A DNA stretch of 64,000 bases from Marivita cryptomonadis (lineage in GTDB: Bacteria; Pseudomonadota; Alphaproteobacteria; Rhodobacterales; Rhodobacteraceae), in the NCBI RefSeq assembly GCF_002115725.1, contig NZ_JFKD01000002.1, positions 248,001-312,000 of the forward strand, given 5' to 3'. This document shows, in pieces, positions 39,228 through 51,116 of the stretch. The notes under the pieces are model-generated. The model saw only the letters and a program-made list of their open reading frames with translations, was not told where the DNA came from and did no database searches. The first letter of the stretch is position 1. Each line of letters opens with the position of its first letter. The position numbers were made by a program, and so were the translations under genes.

Positions 39228-41111
39228 ATGAATACGAATGTTCGCACATTCGAAGTGTGCCTGTCGACCAGTTCACGAGTCGACCCGCGCGCTTTGCCGT
39301 TTGATGAAATGGCCTGCCATCAGAATGCGTTTGTCGTGCCGTTCCGTCGGGGACATCGTGATGGGCAAAATTTTCATGCCGGGGTGTTCGACGCCTGCGG
39401 CGAAGTCTTGCGCGACACCGAGATGCGAACATTGACGCGTGGGACCAAAGCAACGCGCTCAGTGCGCGATGCTGCAGTGGCTGACGCGCAGTCCTTACCG
39501 GGCACATGGTTGTTTTGTGGGCTCATGTCGCACCAATTCGGGCATGTCATCACGCGCGGGCTTGGGCGGATTTGGGCCACGGAGCGGTTGCCGAAATCGG
39601 TAAATCTCTTGTTCGCGTCGCTGCTGTATTCAGACAAAGAACATACGTTCCTGAGGCATTTGTTGAGGACTCTGGGAATAGAAAACGACTATGCGATCGT
39701 TCAGGCGCCGACGCATGTCGAAACGCTTTATACTGCACCGGATCTTTTCAGCGAGGCGCATGAAGGTTTGGCGTCGCCGGCTTATGCCGAGTGGATTCGC
39801 AGTAAGTTGCCAAAACAAGCCCGTTCGCGGTTTGGGCGCAAAATTTATATTACGCGCGACCGGATGACCGGGACGGTGGGGCGGCATCTTTGCGAGGATG
39901 TTCTTGAGGACAATCTGTCGAACGCTGGTTTCGACATTGTTGCGCCAGAAAAGCTTGGGTTGGAGGAACAACTCGAGATGTACCGAGAGGCGGACACGGT
40001 GATCGCCGCTGACGGATCTGCGCTGCATGTCCTTCCGTTTACGTTCCGCCCCGACGCCACCTGCATCATTCTAAAGCGCCGGTCAGAGATTCCACCGCTA
40101 ATCACCAATCACGTGCGGAGTTTCACGCAAGCAAAGATCGTCGAGATTGACGTGATCAAAGATGTGGCATGGCCGCTCCAGCGTGCGGACAACATTTCTT
40201 TGGTCACACTGGATTTCGAAAAACTGCGCGAAAATTTGATCGCGCAGGGAGTGGTGGGCGCGAAAGACCCGTGGCGCTGCCCTAGCCCTTCGGAGATTTT
40301 AGCATCCCGTAACCTTGGTCGGCCCCAATCTGTCGGCTTTGTCACAGACGCCGAGCGGCCTCAGTTCCTGAGGCAGTTGCGGCGCAAACGACAGGAGAGA
40401 AAGAGTATGAAGGATATAAGTGAAGAGACCACGGTTCCTGTGCTTGAGGGCCAAGCCTATATTGATGTGCTTGGGCAGTTGCATGAAAAGCTCAAACCGA
40501 ACTGGTATCTGGAAGTCGGCACGTTCACTGGGAAAAGCCTGTCCCTTGCAAAGGGCAATACGATAGCCGTCGATCCAGAGTTCAAACTACGGCATCCGGC
40601 TGTGAACACGGTTGGCAAGCAGATGTTTTTCTTTCAGCAGCCCAGCGATGATTTTTTTGCGGATGGTTTCTTGAAGAGAAACAAGATTTCCGTCGATTTG
40701 GCCTTTCTTGACGGGTTGCATCTGTTTGAATTCCTGCTCCGGGACTTCATCGAGACCGAAAAGGTGATGTCGAAGAAAGGTGTGATCGCGCTTCACGATT
40801 GTTGTCCGACAACGGAATACATGGCCACGCGCGAATTCCACAGGGGCGATTGGACCGGGGATGTCTGGAAGACGCTGCAAATCCTGCAACTCTACCGGCC
40901 GGATTTGAAAATCGACGTTACCACAGCCTTTCCGACCGGGTTGGTCCTGATCCGCAATCTAAATCCGCGTAGCACCGTTCTAAGCAAGAAATACGACGCC
41001 TTGGTCAAGGAATTCATGGACAAGGAGTTGACGGATTTCGACGGTGGAATTGCTGGGTTCTTAAAAACGCTGAACCTCAAAGATCCGTCGGATGTTCTGA
41101 AAAAGATGTAA
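39228..41111 (+). CDS. GT61-family glycosyltransferase fused to a class I methyltransferase domain
   Basis: A 627-residue two-domain protein. Residues about 90-350 are a GT61 (DUF563-type) glycosyltransferase (KIYITRDRM, EEQLEMYREADTVIAADGSA, LHVLPF). A linker rich in Arg/Lys precedes residues about 405-600, a Methyltransf_24-like fold with the AdoMet motif WYLEVGTFTGKSLSLA, LAFLDGLHLFEFLLRDF and GVIALHDCCPT. It may build and methylate a surface glycan. It is divergent from sucC across 313 bp and followed by a strong terminator. GC is slightly below that of its neighbours. Confidence 0.72.
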   Translation: MNTNVRTFEVCLSTSSRVDPRALPFDEMACHQNAFVVPFRRGHRDGQNFHAGVFDACGEVLRDTEMRTLTRGTKATRSVRDAAVADAQSLPGTWLFCGLMSHQFGHVITRGLGRIWATERLPKSVNLLFASLLYSDKEHTFLRHLLRTLGIENDYAIVQAPTHVETLYTAPDLFSEAHEGLASPAYAEWIRSKLPKQARSRFGRKIYITRDRMTGTVGRHLCEDVLEDNLSNAGFDIVAPEKLGLEEQLEMYREADTVIAADGSALHVLPFTFRPDATCIILKRRSEIPPLITNHVRSFTQAKIVEIDVIKDVAWPLQRADNISLVTLDFEKLRENLIAQGVVGAKDPWRCPSPSEILASRNLGRPQSVGFVTDAERPQFLRQLRRKRQERKSMKDISEETTVPVLEGQAYIDVLGQLHEKLKPNWYLEVGTFTGKSLSLAKGNTIAVDPEFKLRHPAVNTVGKQMFFFQQPSDDFFADGFLKRNKISVDLAFLDGLHLFEFLLRDFIETEKVMSKKGVIALHDCCPTTEYMATREFHRGDWTGDVWKTLQILQLYRPDLKIDVTTAFPTGLVLIRNLNPRSTVLSKKYDALVKEFMDKELTDFDGGIAGFLKTLNLKDPSDVLKKM

Positions 41112-41115
41112 ACAG

Positions 41116-41143
41116 AAAAAGGCGGCCAATAGGCCGCCTTTTT
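41116..41143. terminator. Bidirectional intrinsic terminator between the GT61 gene and mdh
   Basis: AAAAA-GGCGGCC-AATA-GGCCGCC-TTTTT: a 7-bp GC stem with a tetraloop, flanked by A- and T-runs, works for both the rightward GT61 gene and the leftward mdh gene. Confidence 0.9.
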
Positions 41144-41166
41144 CAAAGTACCGAATGATCTTTGCT

Positions 41167-43028
<1,862 letters not shown>

Positions 43029-43032
<4 letters not shown>

Positions 43033-43343
43033 GCGTCTTCGGCGGGTGTCGGCAGCGTTTCTGCCAGACGTTCGAACGCCTGACCGCTTGCGACAAGACA
43101 AGTGAGACCTGCGGCATTCGTGATTGCGATCGTCCATGTGCCGGTATTGGTGGAGGCGAAGACCTCGACCATGGTGTTGTTCTGCGCGAGGCCAATGGAC
43201 TGGCGGGTTTCGCCATAGGCGCTGGCCAATCGTTCGATCACAGTCTCGCGTGCCGCGCAGTTTTGTTGCGCTTGTGTCAGTGTCGAAGACGCCATCAGTG
43301 CGCCGATGGCCAGCACGGTCATTCTCCAGAAGTTCTGTTTCAT
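43029..43343 (-). CDS. Hypothetical secreted protein
   Basis: A 104-residue protein with a signal peptide (about 1-25, cleavage after TQA). Two Cys in the mature part (QNCAAR, LTCLVA) probably pair. No recognised domain. The ATG at 43343 is preceded by AAGGGG/AAGG. It overlaps the end of the convergent TauE gene by 4 bp. Confidence 0.65.
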
Positions 43344-43472
43344 CGCCTTACCCCTTTGTCGGCTGTGATGAGGCAGAGCGTCCGGTGGATCGGTGAGAAA
43401 AGGGTTAACGAACCGTACGGAATGCGGGTGCAGCAGCTTTTTTCTGCGGTGCGGCACATCTGCTCTTGCAGT

Positions 43473-43482
43473 TTTTGCAAAA
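43473..43482. promoter_or_regulatory. TTTTGCAAAA palindrome upstream of mcl2
   Basis: A perfect 10-bp palindrome lies 55 bp before mcl2, with a degenerate copy (CTTGCAG) nine bases upstream. TTTGCAAA-type sites are known targets of the ScfR/PccR/RamB family that controls short-chain acyl-CoA metabolism in alphaproteobacteria. The spacing here differs from the published double site as I recall it. Confidence 0.35.
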
Positions 43483-43536
43483 GAATGTAGCTCTCTGGCG
43501 CAACATTATTACTCAAGACTCGCTCAGGAGACCGTC

Positions 43537-44394
<858 letters not shown>

Positions 44395-44397
44395 GCC

Positions 44398-44949
44398 ATG
44401 ATGGGCCTTCTAGTTCTCGGACTGCTGATTTGGGTTGGAGCCCATATTTTCAAACGCGTCGCGCCCGAACAGCGTGCGGCGATGGGCGATAAGGGTAAGG
44501 GCGTGGTGGCGGTGCTGCTGCTTGTCAGCCTAGGCCTTATGATCTGGGGTTATCGCGGGGCCGAGTTCATCCCTGTGTGGAACCCGCCCTCTTTCATGGT
44601 GCACATCAACAACCTGCTGATGGTGATTGCTGTATTCGTCTTTGGCATGAGCGCGACGACGGGCCGTCTACGTGGGAAAATGCGGCATCCGCAGCTGACC
44701 TCGGTCAAGATTTGGGCGGTGGCGCACCTGTTGGTCAATGGCGATTTGGCATCGATCGTCCTGTTTGGCGGGATGCTGGCCTGGGCGGTGCTTGAGGTGA
44801 TCCTGATCAACAAGGCCGTGCCTGTGTGGGATCGTCCACAGCCGGGCGAGGCCAAGAAAGACGTGGTGCTTGTTGTGATCACGCTGGTGATGTTTGGTCT
44901 GATGACGGGCGTTCACGCGTGGCTCGGCGTCTGGCCGTTTCCGGGGTGA
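44398..44949 (+). CDS. NnrU-family membrane protein
   Basis: A 183-residue protein with five or six hydrophobic segments and the family-typical HINNLLMVIAVFVFGMS and LRGKMRHPQLTSVKIWAVAHLLVNGD. NnrU was first linked to nitric oxide metabolism but is widespread without a defined role. Here it lies 3 bp after mcl2, in the ethylmalonyl-CoA operon. Confidence 0.82.
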   Translation: MMGLLVLGLLIWVGAHIFKRVAPEQRAAMGDKGKGVVAVLLLVSLGLMIWGYRGAEFIPVWNPPSFMVHINNLLMVIAVFVFGMSATTGRLRGKMRHPQLTSVKIWAVAHLLVNGDLASIVLFGGMLAWAVLEVILINKAVPVWDRPQPGEAKKDVVLVVITLVMFGLMTGVHAWLGVWPFPG

Positions 44950-44952
44950 GTT

Positions 44953-45156
44953 ATGAAGATTTATAGACTTTTAACCGAAGACGACACGTCGGCCTTTTGC
45001 CACAAGGTGTCGCTGGCCCTGAGCAAGGGGTGGGAGCTTTATGGCGATCCCACCTATGCGTTCGATCATGCCAATGGCGTGATGCGTTGCGGGCAGGCGG
45101 TGACCAAAGAGATCGACACCCCATACAGCCCGGAGATGAAACTTGGCGAACAGTGA
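44953..45156 (+). CDS. DUF1737 small protein
   Basis: A 67-residue protein (MKIYRLLTEDDTSAFCHKVS; GWELYGDPTYAFD) fitting the small DUF1737 family, which has no known function. It lies 3 bp after the NnrU gene and overlaps the upstream open part of mch, in the same operon. Confidence 0.75.
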   Translation: MKIYRLLTEDDTSAFCHKVSLALSKGWELYGDPTYAFDHANGVMRCGQAVTKEIDTPYSPEMKLGEQ

Positions 45157-45196
45157 CACACTCGACCGACCTGCGACCGCAACAAAGGGCGCTGCG

Positions 45197-46228
45197 ATGA
45201 CGAAAACCAATGAAGGCCGTTTCTTCGAGGATTACGCGGTCGGGCAGGTGATCCGCCACGCGGTGCCGCGTACCGTCAAGATGGGAGAGCGGGCGCTTTA
45301 TCATGCGCTTTATCCCGCGCGGCATGCGCTTTATTCGTCCGATCAGTTCGCGCAGGCCTGTGGTTTGCCGTTCAGCCCGCTGGACGACATGATCGCGTTT
45401 CATGTGATTTTTGGCAAAACCGTTCCGGATGTGTCCCTGAATGCGGTCGCCAATCTGGGCTATGCCGAGGGACGTTGGGTGACGCCCGTTTGGCCGGGGG
45501 ATACGCTGCGGTCAGAGTCCGAGGTGATCGGGCTCAAGCAGAATTCCAACGGCAAGACTGGTGTCGTCTGGGTGCGGACACGCGGGCTCAACCAGCATGA
45601 CGAACTGGTCATGGAGTATGTGCGCTGGGTGATGGTTCGTAAGCGGGACGCGGATGCGGCGGCGCCCGAGGCTGTCGTGCCGGAGTTGAAGACTGTTTTG
45701 TCGATTGATGATTTGGCCATCCCGCGCGGTTTGGACTTTACCGATTACGATTTCGAACTGGCGGGCGAACCGCATCGCTGGGGCGACTACGCCATTGGCG
45801 AGAAGATCGACCATGTGGACGGTGTGACCATCGAGGAAGCCGAGCACATGATGGCGACGCGGCTTTGGCAGAACACCGCCAAGGTGCATTTCGATGCGAC
45901 CTTCCGGCCCGACGGGCAGCGGTTGATCTATGGCGGGCACGTGATCAGCATGGCGCGGGCGCTGTCGTTTAACGGTCTGGCGAATGCGCAGATGATCGTC
46001 GGTCTGAATGGCGGAGCGCATGCGAACCCGTGTTTCAGTGGGACAACCGTTCGTGCGTGGTCCGAGGTGCTGGACAAGGCGGAAACCTCGGCCCCCGGTG
46101 TTGGCGCGGTGCGGTTGCGGCTTGTGGCGACATCGGCGGGTGGGTCGATGGAGCTAAAGGGCGAAGACGGGAAGTACCTGAGCCATGTCTTGCTTGATTT
46201 GGATTACTGGGCTCTGATGCCTGTGTGA
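45197..46228 (+). CDS. mch: Mesaconyl-CoA hydratase
   Basis: A 343-residue double-hotdog MaoC-type hydratase (FEDYAVGQVIRHAVPRTVKMGERALY; WGDYAIGEKIDHVDGVTIEEAEHM). It converts mesaconyl-CoA to beta-methylmalyl-CoA in the ethylmalonyl-CoA pathway. The start at 45197 has AAGGG upstream; a TTG at 45143 behind GGAG would add 18 residues overlapping DUF1737. Neighbours (mcl2, sdh, ecm, ccr) support the assignment. Confidence 0.9.
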   Translation: MTKTNEGRFFEDYAVGQVIRHAVPRTVKMGERALYHALYPARHALYSSDQFAQACGLPFSPLDDMIAFHVIFGKTVPDVSLNAVANLGYAEGRWVTPVWPGDTLRSESEVIGLKQNSNGKTGVVWVRTRGLNQHDELVMEYVRWVMVRKRDADAAAPEAVVPELKTVLSIDDLAIPRGLDFTDYDFELAGEPHRWGDYAIGEKIDHVDGVTIEEAEHMMATRLWQNTAKVHFDATFRPDGQRLIYGGHVISMARALSFNGLANAQMIVGLNGGAHANPCFSGTTVRAWSEVLDKAETSAPGVGAVRLRLVATSAGGSMELKGEDGKYLSHVLLDLDYWALMPV

Positions 46229-46947
46229 GATACGCGCTTGCTCTCTTGGTTGCTGGTGTCCCCGGCAGTCTGATGGCCGACGAGGCGGAGGACGCCTTTG
46301 TCGAAGCAAACATCCTTGGCATTTTCTATCACGAACTGGGCCATGCCCTGATCGACGTGATGCAAATGCCGGTGTTCGGGCAGGAGGAAGATGCGGCGGA
46401 TGTGGCGTCGATCCTGTTGATTGACCAGTTGTTCGAACCAGAGTCCGGGTTGGACATGGCCTATGACGTGGCCAACGGATTCTGGGCCGAGGCGGTGGCG
46501 AATGCCGAATACCCTGTGCCGTATTGGGATACGCACGGCCCGGATGAACAACGGTTCTACAACACGGTTTGTCTGTTCTATGGGGGCGACCCGGACACGC
46601 GGGACGATTTTGCCGAGGACATGGAGCTGCCCGAGGAACGGGCGGAGTATTGTGTCGAGGAATACGAATTGGCGGCCGATAGTTGGGGGGCGGTGTTCGA
46701 CGAGCTTTCGGAGGGAGGCGAGCCGATGCTGTTCACTGCGGAGGTGGCAGGCAGTTTCACTGCGGGGATCATTGAAGCCGAGGTCGAGGCGCTGAATGCG
46801 GATTTCGGGTTCCTGAGCACGGTGCAAGTGATCACGGGCGAATGTGACGAGGCCAATGCGTTTTATGATCCATCGGATCAGTCGATCATCATGTGCGAAG
46901 AGTTTGAGGATCACCTTCGGATGCTGTATCGGATGCTGGAGTCCTGA
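46225..46947 (+). CDS. DUF4344-type secreted metallopeptidase-like protein
   Basis: A 240-residue protein starting at a GTG that overlaps the mch stop. A short signal peptide (cleavage near residue 18, SLMA) is followed by an HELGH zinc motif at 36-40. Asp/Glu-rich segments and four Cys follow, and VEEYELAADSW may contribute the third ligand. The substrate is unknown. Its presence at the end of the mch operon has no obvious metabolic explanation. Confidence 0.75.
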   Translation: MRYALALLVAGVPGSLMADEAEDAFVEANILGIFYHELGHALIDVMQMPVFGQEEDAADVASILLIDQLFEPESGLDMAYDVANGFWAEAVANAEYPVPYWDTHGPDEQRFYNTVCLFYGGDPDTRDDFAEDMELPEERAEYCVEEYELAADSWGAVFDELSEGGEPMLFTAEVAGSFTAGIIEAEVEALNADFGFLSTVQVITGECDEANAFYDPSDQSIIMCEEFEDHLRMLYRMLES

Positions 46948-47094
46948 CCGTGCCGGGTCACGGTTTATAGCCAAGCCATAACCCAGTGACCTACATGCAA
47001 ATTGACAGGCGACTCAGCGCGACGTCGGAAAATCAATATGTTGGCGTTAACGAAAGTGCGCCGAAACACGCACGATATGGTCGGTTTCCAGATT

Positions 47095-47125
47095 TGTGAT
47101 CACAGTTTTCGTGCGTGTGATCACA
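47095..47125 (+). promoter_or_regulatory. Twin TGTGATCACA operator of the sdh operon
   Basis: Exact palindromes TGTGATCACA at 47095-47104 and 47116-47125, again 21 bp apart, with the first extended to ATTTGTGATCACA and a T-rich spacer, as before sucC. The downstream edge is 117 nt from sdhC. A GCCAAAAAACCG tract and an AACCGC-N8-GCGGTT repeat follow at about 47151-47177. The rest of the 295-bp gap has no gene. Confidence 0.75.
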
Positions 47126-47242
47126 TAATTCAAGAAATCTGGCCTGTTGCGCCAAAAAACCGCGCCTAAGAGCGGTTGGTCGGCGTGACACAGCTTTGAA
47201 AAGCAATAAAAAGGCTTTCAGGAACCGGAAAGGACTCAGATC

Positions 47243-47629
47243 ATGGCTGACGTCAATCGGGGCAATCGACCCCTGTCACCACACCTGCAAGTTTATCGCC
47301 CCCAGCTTACTTCTATGACGTCGATCCTCACACGGATCACGGGCAACGCGTTGATCGTTGCGGCGCTTATGATTGTCTGGTGGCTGCTCGCGGCCTCGAC
47401 AGGGCCGGAATATTTCGCCTTCGCCAATGGCTTTGTCACAAGCTGGTTCGGCGATCTGGTGATGTTCCTGTCGCTCTGGGCGCTATGGTATCACACGCTG
47501 GCTGGCATCCGGCATCTGATTTGGGACAATGCCAAGATGCTTGAAATCGACAAGGCCGAGATGCTGGGCTGGATGGTGATCATCGGCTCTGCTGTCCTGA
47601 CTGTCTTCTCTGTCATTGTTCTTTGGTAA
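47243..47629 (+). CDS. sdhC: Succinate dehydrogenase, cytochrome b556 subunit
   Basis: A 128-residue three-helix membrane anchor with RPLSPHLQVYRPQLTSMTSI (quinone-site region) and LWYHTLAGIRHLIWD, containing the heme-ligand histidine. AAAGGA precedes the ATG. First gene of sdhCDA-lipoprotein-B. Confidence 0.94.
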   Translation: MADVNRGNRPLSPHLQVYRPQLTSMTSILTRITGNALIVAALMIVWWLLAASTGPEYFAFANGFVTSWFGDLVMFLSLWALWYHTLAGIRHLIWDNAKMLEIDKAEMLGWMVIIGSAVLTVFSVIVLW

Positions 47630-47641
47630 AGGGGGCGCATC

Positions 47642-48013
47642 ATGGCTTTTCTGACTGATCGCAAACGCGCCACTGGATGGGGTGCTGCAAAATCCGGGAC
47701 CGAGCATTTCTGGGCGATGAAGAAATCATCTGTCGCGCTGCTTGTCCTCATCCCGTTCTTTGTCTTCACTTTCGGGGGCATCCTTGGGTCGTCCTTTGAA
47801 GAGGTGCAGGCCTACTATGCCCGCCCATTCCCGGCGATTATCGCGGCGCTGACCCTGATCGTGGGCTTCAAACACTTCAATGATGGTTTCCAGGTTCTGA
47901 TCGAAGACTATGTCCACGGTATCTGGGAGAAGATCCTGATCCTTGGCATGACCTGCATCAGCTACGGCGCGGCTGCCGTTGGCGTTTTTGCAATCGCCAA
48001 AATGGCCCTTTGA
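47642..48013 (+). CDS. sdhD: Succinate dehydrogenase, hydrophobic membrane anchor protein
   Basis: A 123-residue protein with three transmembrane helices and [16 protein letters not shown], the loop carrying the second heme/quinone region. It lies 12 bp after sdhC, behind GGGGG. Confidence 0.92.
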   Translation: MAFLTDRKRATGWGAAKSGTEHFWAMKKSSVALLVLIPFFVFTFGGILGSSFEEVQAYYARPFPAIIAALTLIVGFKHFNDGFQVLIEDYVHGIWEKILILGMTCISYGAAAVGVFAIAKMAL

Positions 48014-48033
48014 AAAGCGGAGTTTCCAGCAAC

Positions 48034-49839
48034 ATGGCTGAATACGAATACGAGACGCATGAATATGACGTCGTGGTCGTCGGCGCAGGCGGCGCAGGTT
48101 TGCGCGCCACGCTAGGCATGGCCGAACAAGGGTTGCGCACGGCGTGTGTGACCAAGGTGTTCCCGACCCGCTCGCACACGGTTGCGGCACAGGGCGGGAT
48201 TGCGGCATCACTGTCCAACATGGGACCGGATCACTGGCAGTGGCACATGTACGATACCGTCAAGGGGTCGGACTGGCTGGGTGACACGGACGCGATGGAG
48301 TACCTAGCCCGTGAAGCGCCCAAGGCGGTGTACGAGCTTGAGCATTACGGCGTGCCTTTCTCGCGGACCGAAGAAGGCAAGATCTACCAGCGCCCTTTCG
48401 GGGGTCACACGACCGAATTCGGTGAAGGCCCGCCCGTGCAGCGCACCTGTGCCGCCGCTGACCGTACCGGCCACGCGATCCTGCACACCCTTTATGGTCA
48501 GTCGCTTAAGAACAATGCCGAGTTCTACATCGAATATTTCGCCATTGATCTGGTGATGTCCGACGATGGCGTCTGTACTGGCGTTGTCTGCTGGAAACTT
48601 GACGATGGCACGATGCATGTCTTCAACGCCAAGATGGTTGTGTTGGCGACAGGTGGCTATGGCCGCGCGTATTTCAGCGCGACCTCGGCCCACACCTGTA
48701 CTGGCGACGGCGGTGGCATGGTGGCGCGTGCAGGTCTGCCGCTTCAGGACATGGAGTTCGTGCAGTTCCACCCTACGGGCATCTACGGCTCGGGTTGTCT
48801 GATCACGGAAGGCGCGCGTGGGGAAGGTGGATACCTGACCAACTCCGAAGGCGAGCGGTTCATGGAGCGCTATGCGCCGAATTACAAAGACCTCGCGCCG
48901 CGCGATTACGTATCCCGGTCTATGACGATGGAGATCCGCGAGGGTCGCGGTGTGGGTGAAGAGGGGGATCATATCCACCTGAACCTGTCGCACCTGCCGA
49001 AAGAAGCTTTGGCCGAGCGTTTGCCGGGTATTTCGGAAAGCGCCAAGATTTTCGCTGGTGTTGACGTGACCAAGGAACCGATCCCGGTTCTGCCGACGGT
49101 GCATTACAACATGGGCGGCATCCCGACGAACTATTGGGGTGAGGTGCTGAACCCGACAGCCAAGGACCCGAACGCCGTTGTTCCCGGCCTGATGGCTGTT
49201 GGTGAGGCGGGCTGTGCGTCGGTACATGGTGCGAACCGTCTTGGGTCGAATTCGCTTATCGACCTTGTGGTGTTTGGCCGGGCTGCTGCCATCCGCGCGG
49301 GCAAGGTTGTCGACCGCGACAGCGCGGTTCCGTCCACCAACACCGCGTCGGTGGACAAGGCGTTTGATCGCTTTGACGGGCTGCGCAATGCCAAGGGCAC
49401 TGTGCCGACCGCTGAACTGCGGCTTGAGATGCAGAAGACGATGCAGGCCGATGCTGCGGTATTCCGTACGTCCAAGACGATGAAAGAAGGTCTTGATAAG
49501 ATGGTCGCGATTGCGGGCAAGATGGATGACATTCAAGTCACCGATCGCAGCCTTGTGTGGAACTCGGACCTGATGGAGACGCTGGAACTCACCAACCTGA
49601 TGCCCAACGCGCTGGCGACGATTGCCGGGGCCGAGGCGCGCAAGGAAAGCCGTGGTGCCCATGCGCACGAGGACTTCACCACGCGCGACGACGAGAAATG
49701 GCGTGTGCATACCATCGCAAGGATCGAGGGCAACAAAACTGACCTGACATACCGTCCAGTGGTAAAAGACCCGCTGACGACGGAACAGCAGGGCGGGATT
49801 TCGCTTGAGAAGATCAAGCCGAAAGAACGGACGTTCTGA
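48034..49839 (+). CDS. sdhA: Succinate dehydrogenase, flavoprotein subunit
   Basis: A 601-residue FAD subunit. The FAD motif [20 protein letters not shown], the covalent flavin histidine in [13 protein letters not shown] and the catalytic [15 protein letters not shown] segment are present. The ATG at 48034 is chosen; the frame is open 8 codons upstream to the sdhD stop. It oxidises succinate to fumarate on the cytoplasmic side. Confidence 0.96.
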   Translation: MAEYEYETHEYDVVVVGAGGAGLRATLGMAEQGLRTACVTKVFPTRSHTVAAQGGIAASLSNMGPDHWQWHMYDTVKGSDWLGDTDAMEYLAREAPKAVYELEHYGVPFSRTEEGKIYQRPFGGHTTEFGEGPPVQRTCAAADRTGHAILHTLYGQSLKNNAEFYIEYFAIDLVMSDDGVCTGVVCWKLDDGTMHVFNAKMVVLATGGYGRAYFSATSAHTCTGDGGGMVARAGLPLQDMEFVQFHPTGIYGSGCLITEGARGEGGYLTNSEGERFMERYAPNYKDLAPRDYVSRSMTMEIREGRGVGEEGDHIHLNLSHLPKEALAERLPGISESAKIFAGVDVTKEPIPVLPTVHYNMGGIPTNYWGEVLNPTAKDPNAVVPGLMAVGEAGCASVHGANRLGSNSLIDLVVFGRAAAIRAGKVVDRDSAVPSTNTASVDKAFDRFDGLRNAKGTVPTAELRLEMQKTMQADAAVFRTSKTMKEGLDKMVAIAGKMDDIQVTDRSLVWNSDLMETLELTNLMPNALATIAGAEARKESRGAHAHEDFTTRDDEKWRVHTIARIEGNKTDLTYRPVVKDPLTTEQQGGISLEKIKPKERTF

Positions 49840-50147
49840 TGCGTTTCGCATTCGCCGCGTGTCTGGTTCTGGCGGGCTGTTCCGTACAGCAGCAGGACCA
49901 GCTTGCGCGCGATGCGGCGCGGTCGGCGATCACGCCTGTTTTGGTCGAGCGGTTCCCCGGTGTTCCCCTTGAGCCAGCGCTGAACTGCGTGATCGACAAT
50001 GCGACTGCGGTACAGATCAGGGCGCTGGCGCTGGACAGCGTGACGGGCCCCACGGAAAGCACGGTGCAGATCGTGACAGATATCGTCTCGCAACCCGAGA
50101 CACTGACTTGTCTGGCGGCCGAGGGCCTGCCAGCTTTGCTTCGCTAA
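49839..50147 (+). CDS. Hypothetical lipoprotein between sdhA and sdhB
   Basis: A 102-residue protein with a clear lipobox LVLAGC (Cys14 lipidated) and no known domain. Two further Cys (LNCVID, LTCLAA) may form a disulfide. It shares one base with the sdhA stop (TGATG) and ends 10 bp before sdhB, so it must be transcribed with the complex II genes. A role in assembly or in a local envelope process is possible but unsupported. Confidence 0.75.
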   Translation: MRFAFAACLVLAGCSVQQQDQLARDAARSAITPVLVERFPGVPLEPALNCVIDNATAVQIRALALDSVTGPTESTVQIVTDIVSQPETLTCLAAEGLPALLR

Positions 50148-50157
50148 GGAGAGAGAC

Positions 50158-50937
50158 ATGGTTCAACTGACGCTCCCCAAGAATTCGACGATCCGCACTG
50201 GCAAGACATGGCCCAAGCCGGAGGGTGCCACCAATGTGCGCAAGTTCAGCATCTATCGCTGGAACCCGGATGATGGGAAGAACCCGCAAGTGGACACGTA
50301 TTTCGTGGACATGGACAAGTGCGGCCCGATGGTTCTGGACGCGCTGATCAAGATCAAGAACGAGATCGACCCCACGCTGACCTTCCGCCGGTCCTGCCGC
50401 GAAGGTATTTGTGGCTCTTGCGCGATGAACATCGACGGGATCAACACGCTGGCCTGTATCTATGGCCTGGACGAGGTCACGGGCGACGTGAAAATTTATC
50501 CGCTGCCGCACATGCCGGTGGTCAAGGACCTGATCCCGGATCTGACCCACTTCTATGCGCAGCACGCGTCGATCATGCCGTGGCTTGAGACCAAGACGAA
50601 CCGTCCGGCGAAAGAGTGGAAGCAGTCCATCGAAGACCGCAAGAAACTGGACGGTCTTTATGAATGCGTGATGTGTGCGTCCTGTTCGACGGCATGCCCG
50701 TCCTACTGGTGGAATGGTGATCGGTATCTTGGGCCAGCCGCGCTCTTGCATGCGTATCGCTGGATCATCGACAGCCGCGATGAGGCGACAGGTGAGCGGT
50801 TGGACGATCTGGAGGATCCCTTCAAGCTCTATCGCTGCCACACGATCATGAACTGCGCCAAGACCTGCCCCAAGGGTCTGAACCCGGCCAAGGCGATTGC
50901 CGAGATCAAGAAAATGATGGTCGAACGCCACGTTTGA
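50158..50937 (+). CDS. sdhB: Succinate dehydrogenase, iron-sulfur subunit
   Basis: A 259-residue subunit with the [2Fe-2S] ligands in [15 protein letters not shown]...AC, the [4Fe-4S] set [12 protein letters not shown] and the [3Fe-4S] set [12 protein letters not shown]. It passes electrons from FAD to ubiquinone. GGAGAG precedes the ATG. Confidence 0.96.
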   Translation: MVQLTLPKNSTIRTGKTWPKPEGATNVRKFSIYRWNPDDGKNPQVDTYFVDMDKCGPMVLDALIKIKNEIDPTLTFRRSCREGICGSCAMNIDGINTLACIYGLDEVTGDVKIYPLPHMPVVKDLIPDLTHFYAQHASIMPWLETKTNRPAKEWKQSIEDRKKLDGLYECVMCASCSTACPSYWWNGDRYLGPAALLHAYRWIIDSRDEATGERLDDLEDPFKLYRCHTIMNCAKTCPKGLNPAKAIAEIKKMMVERHV

Positions 50938-51116
50938 TTTTTGCAGCGCATCCTGCCTTCCGAGGTTGGATGCGCTGTGTCGCATTGGGCGGCACAAGAC
51001 CCGCGCCGCATCATTTCGATAAGGACGTGGCGCGGGATGTAGGGTAGGCTATCCTTATCCTTGCAGAACATCCGGCCTCGTCCGATGTTCGCATAAGGCT
51101 CACAGGAGTAGCCACC

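Noticed and set aside
48304..49851. A 515-codon minus-strand frame opposite sdhA
   Set aside because: Shadow of sdhA; composition and lack of domains argue against a gene.
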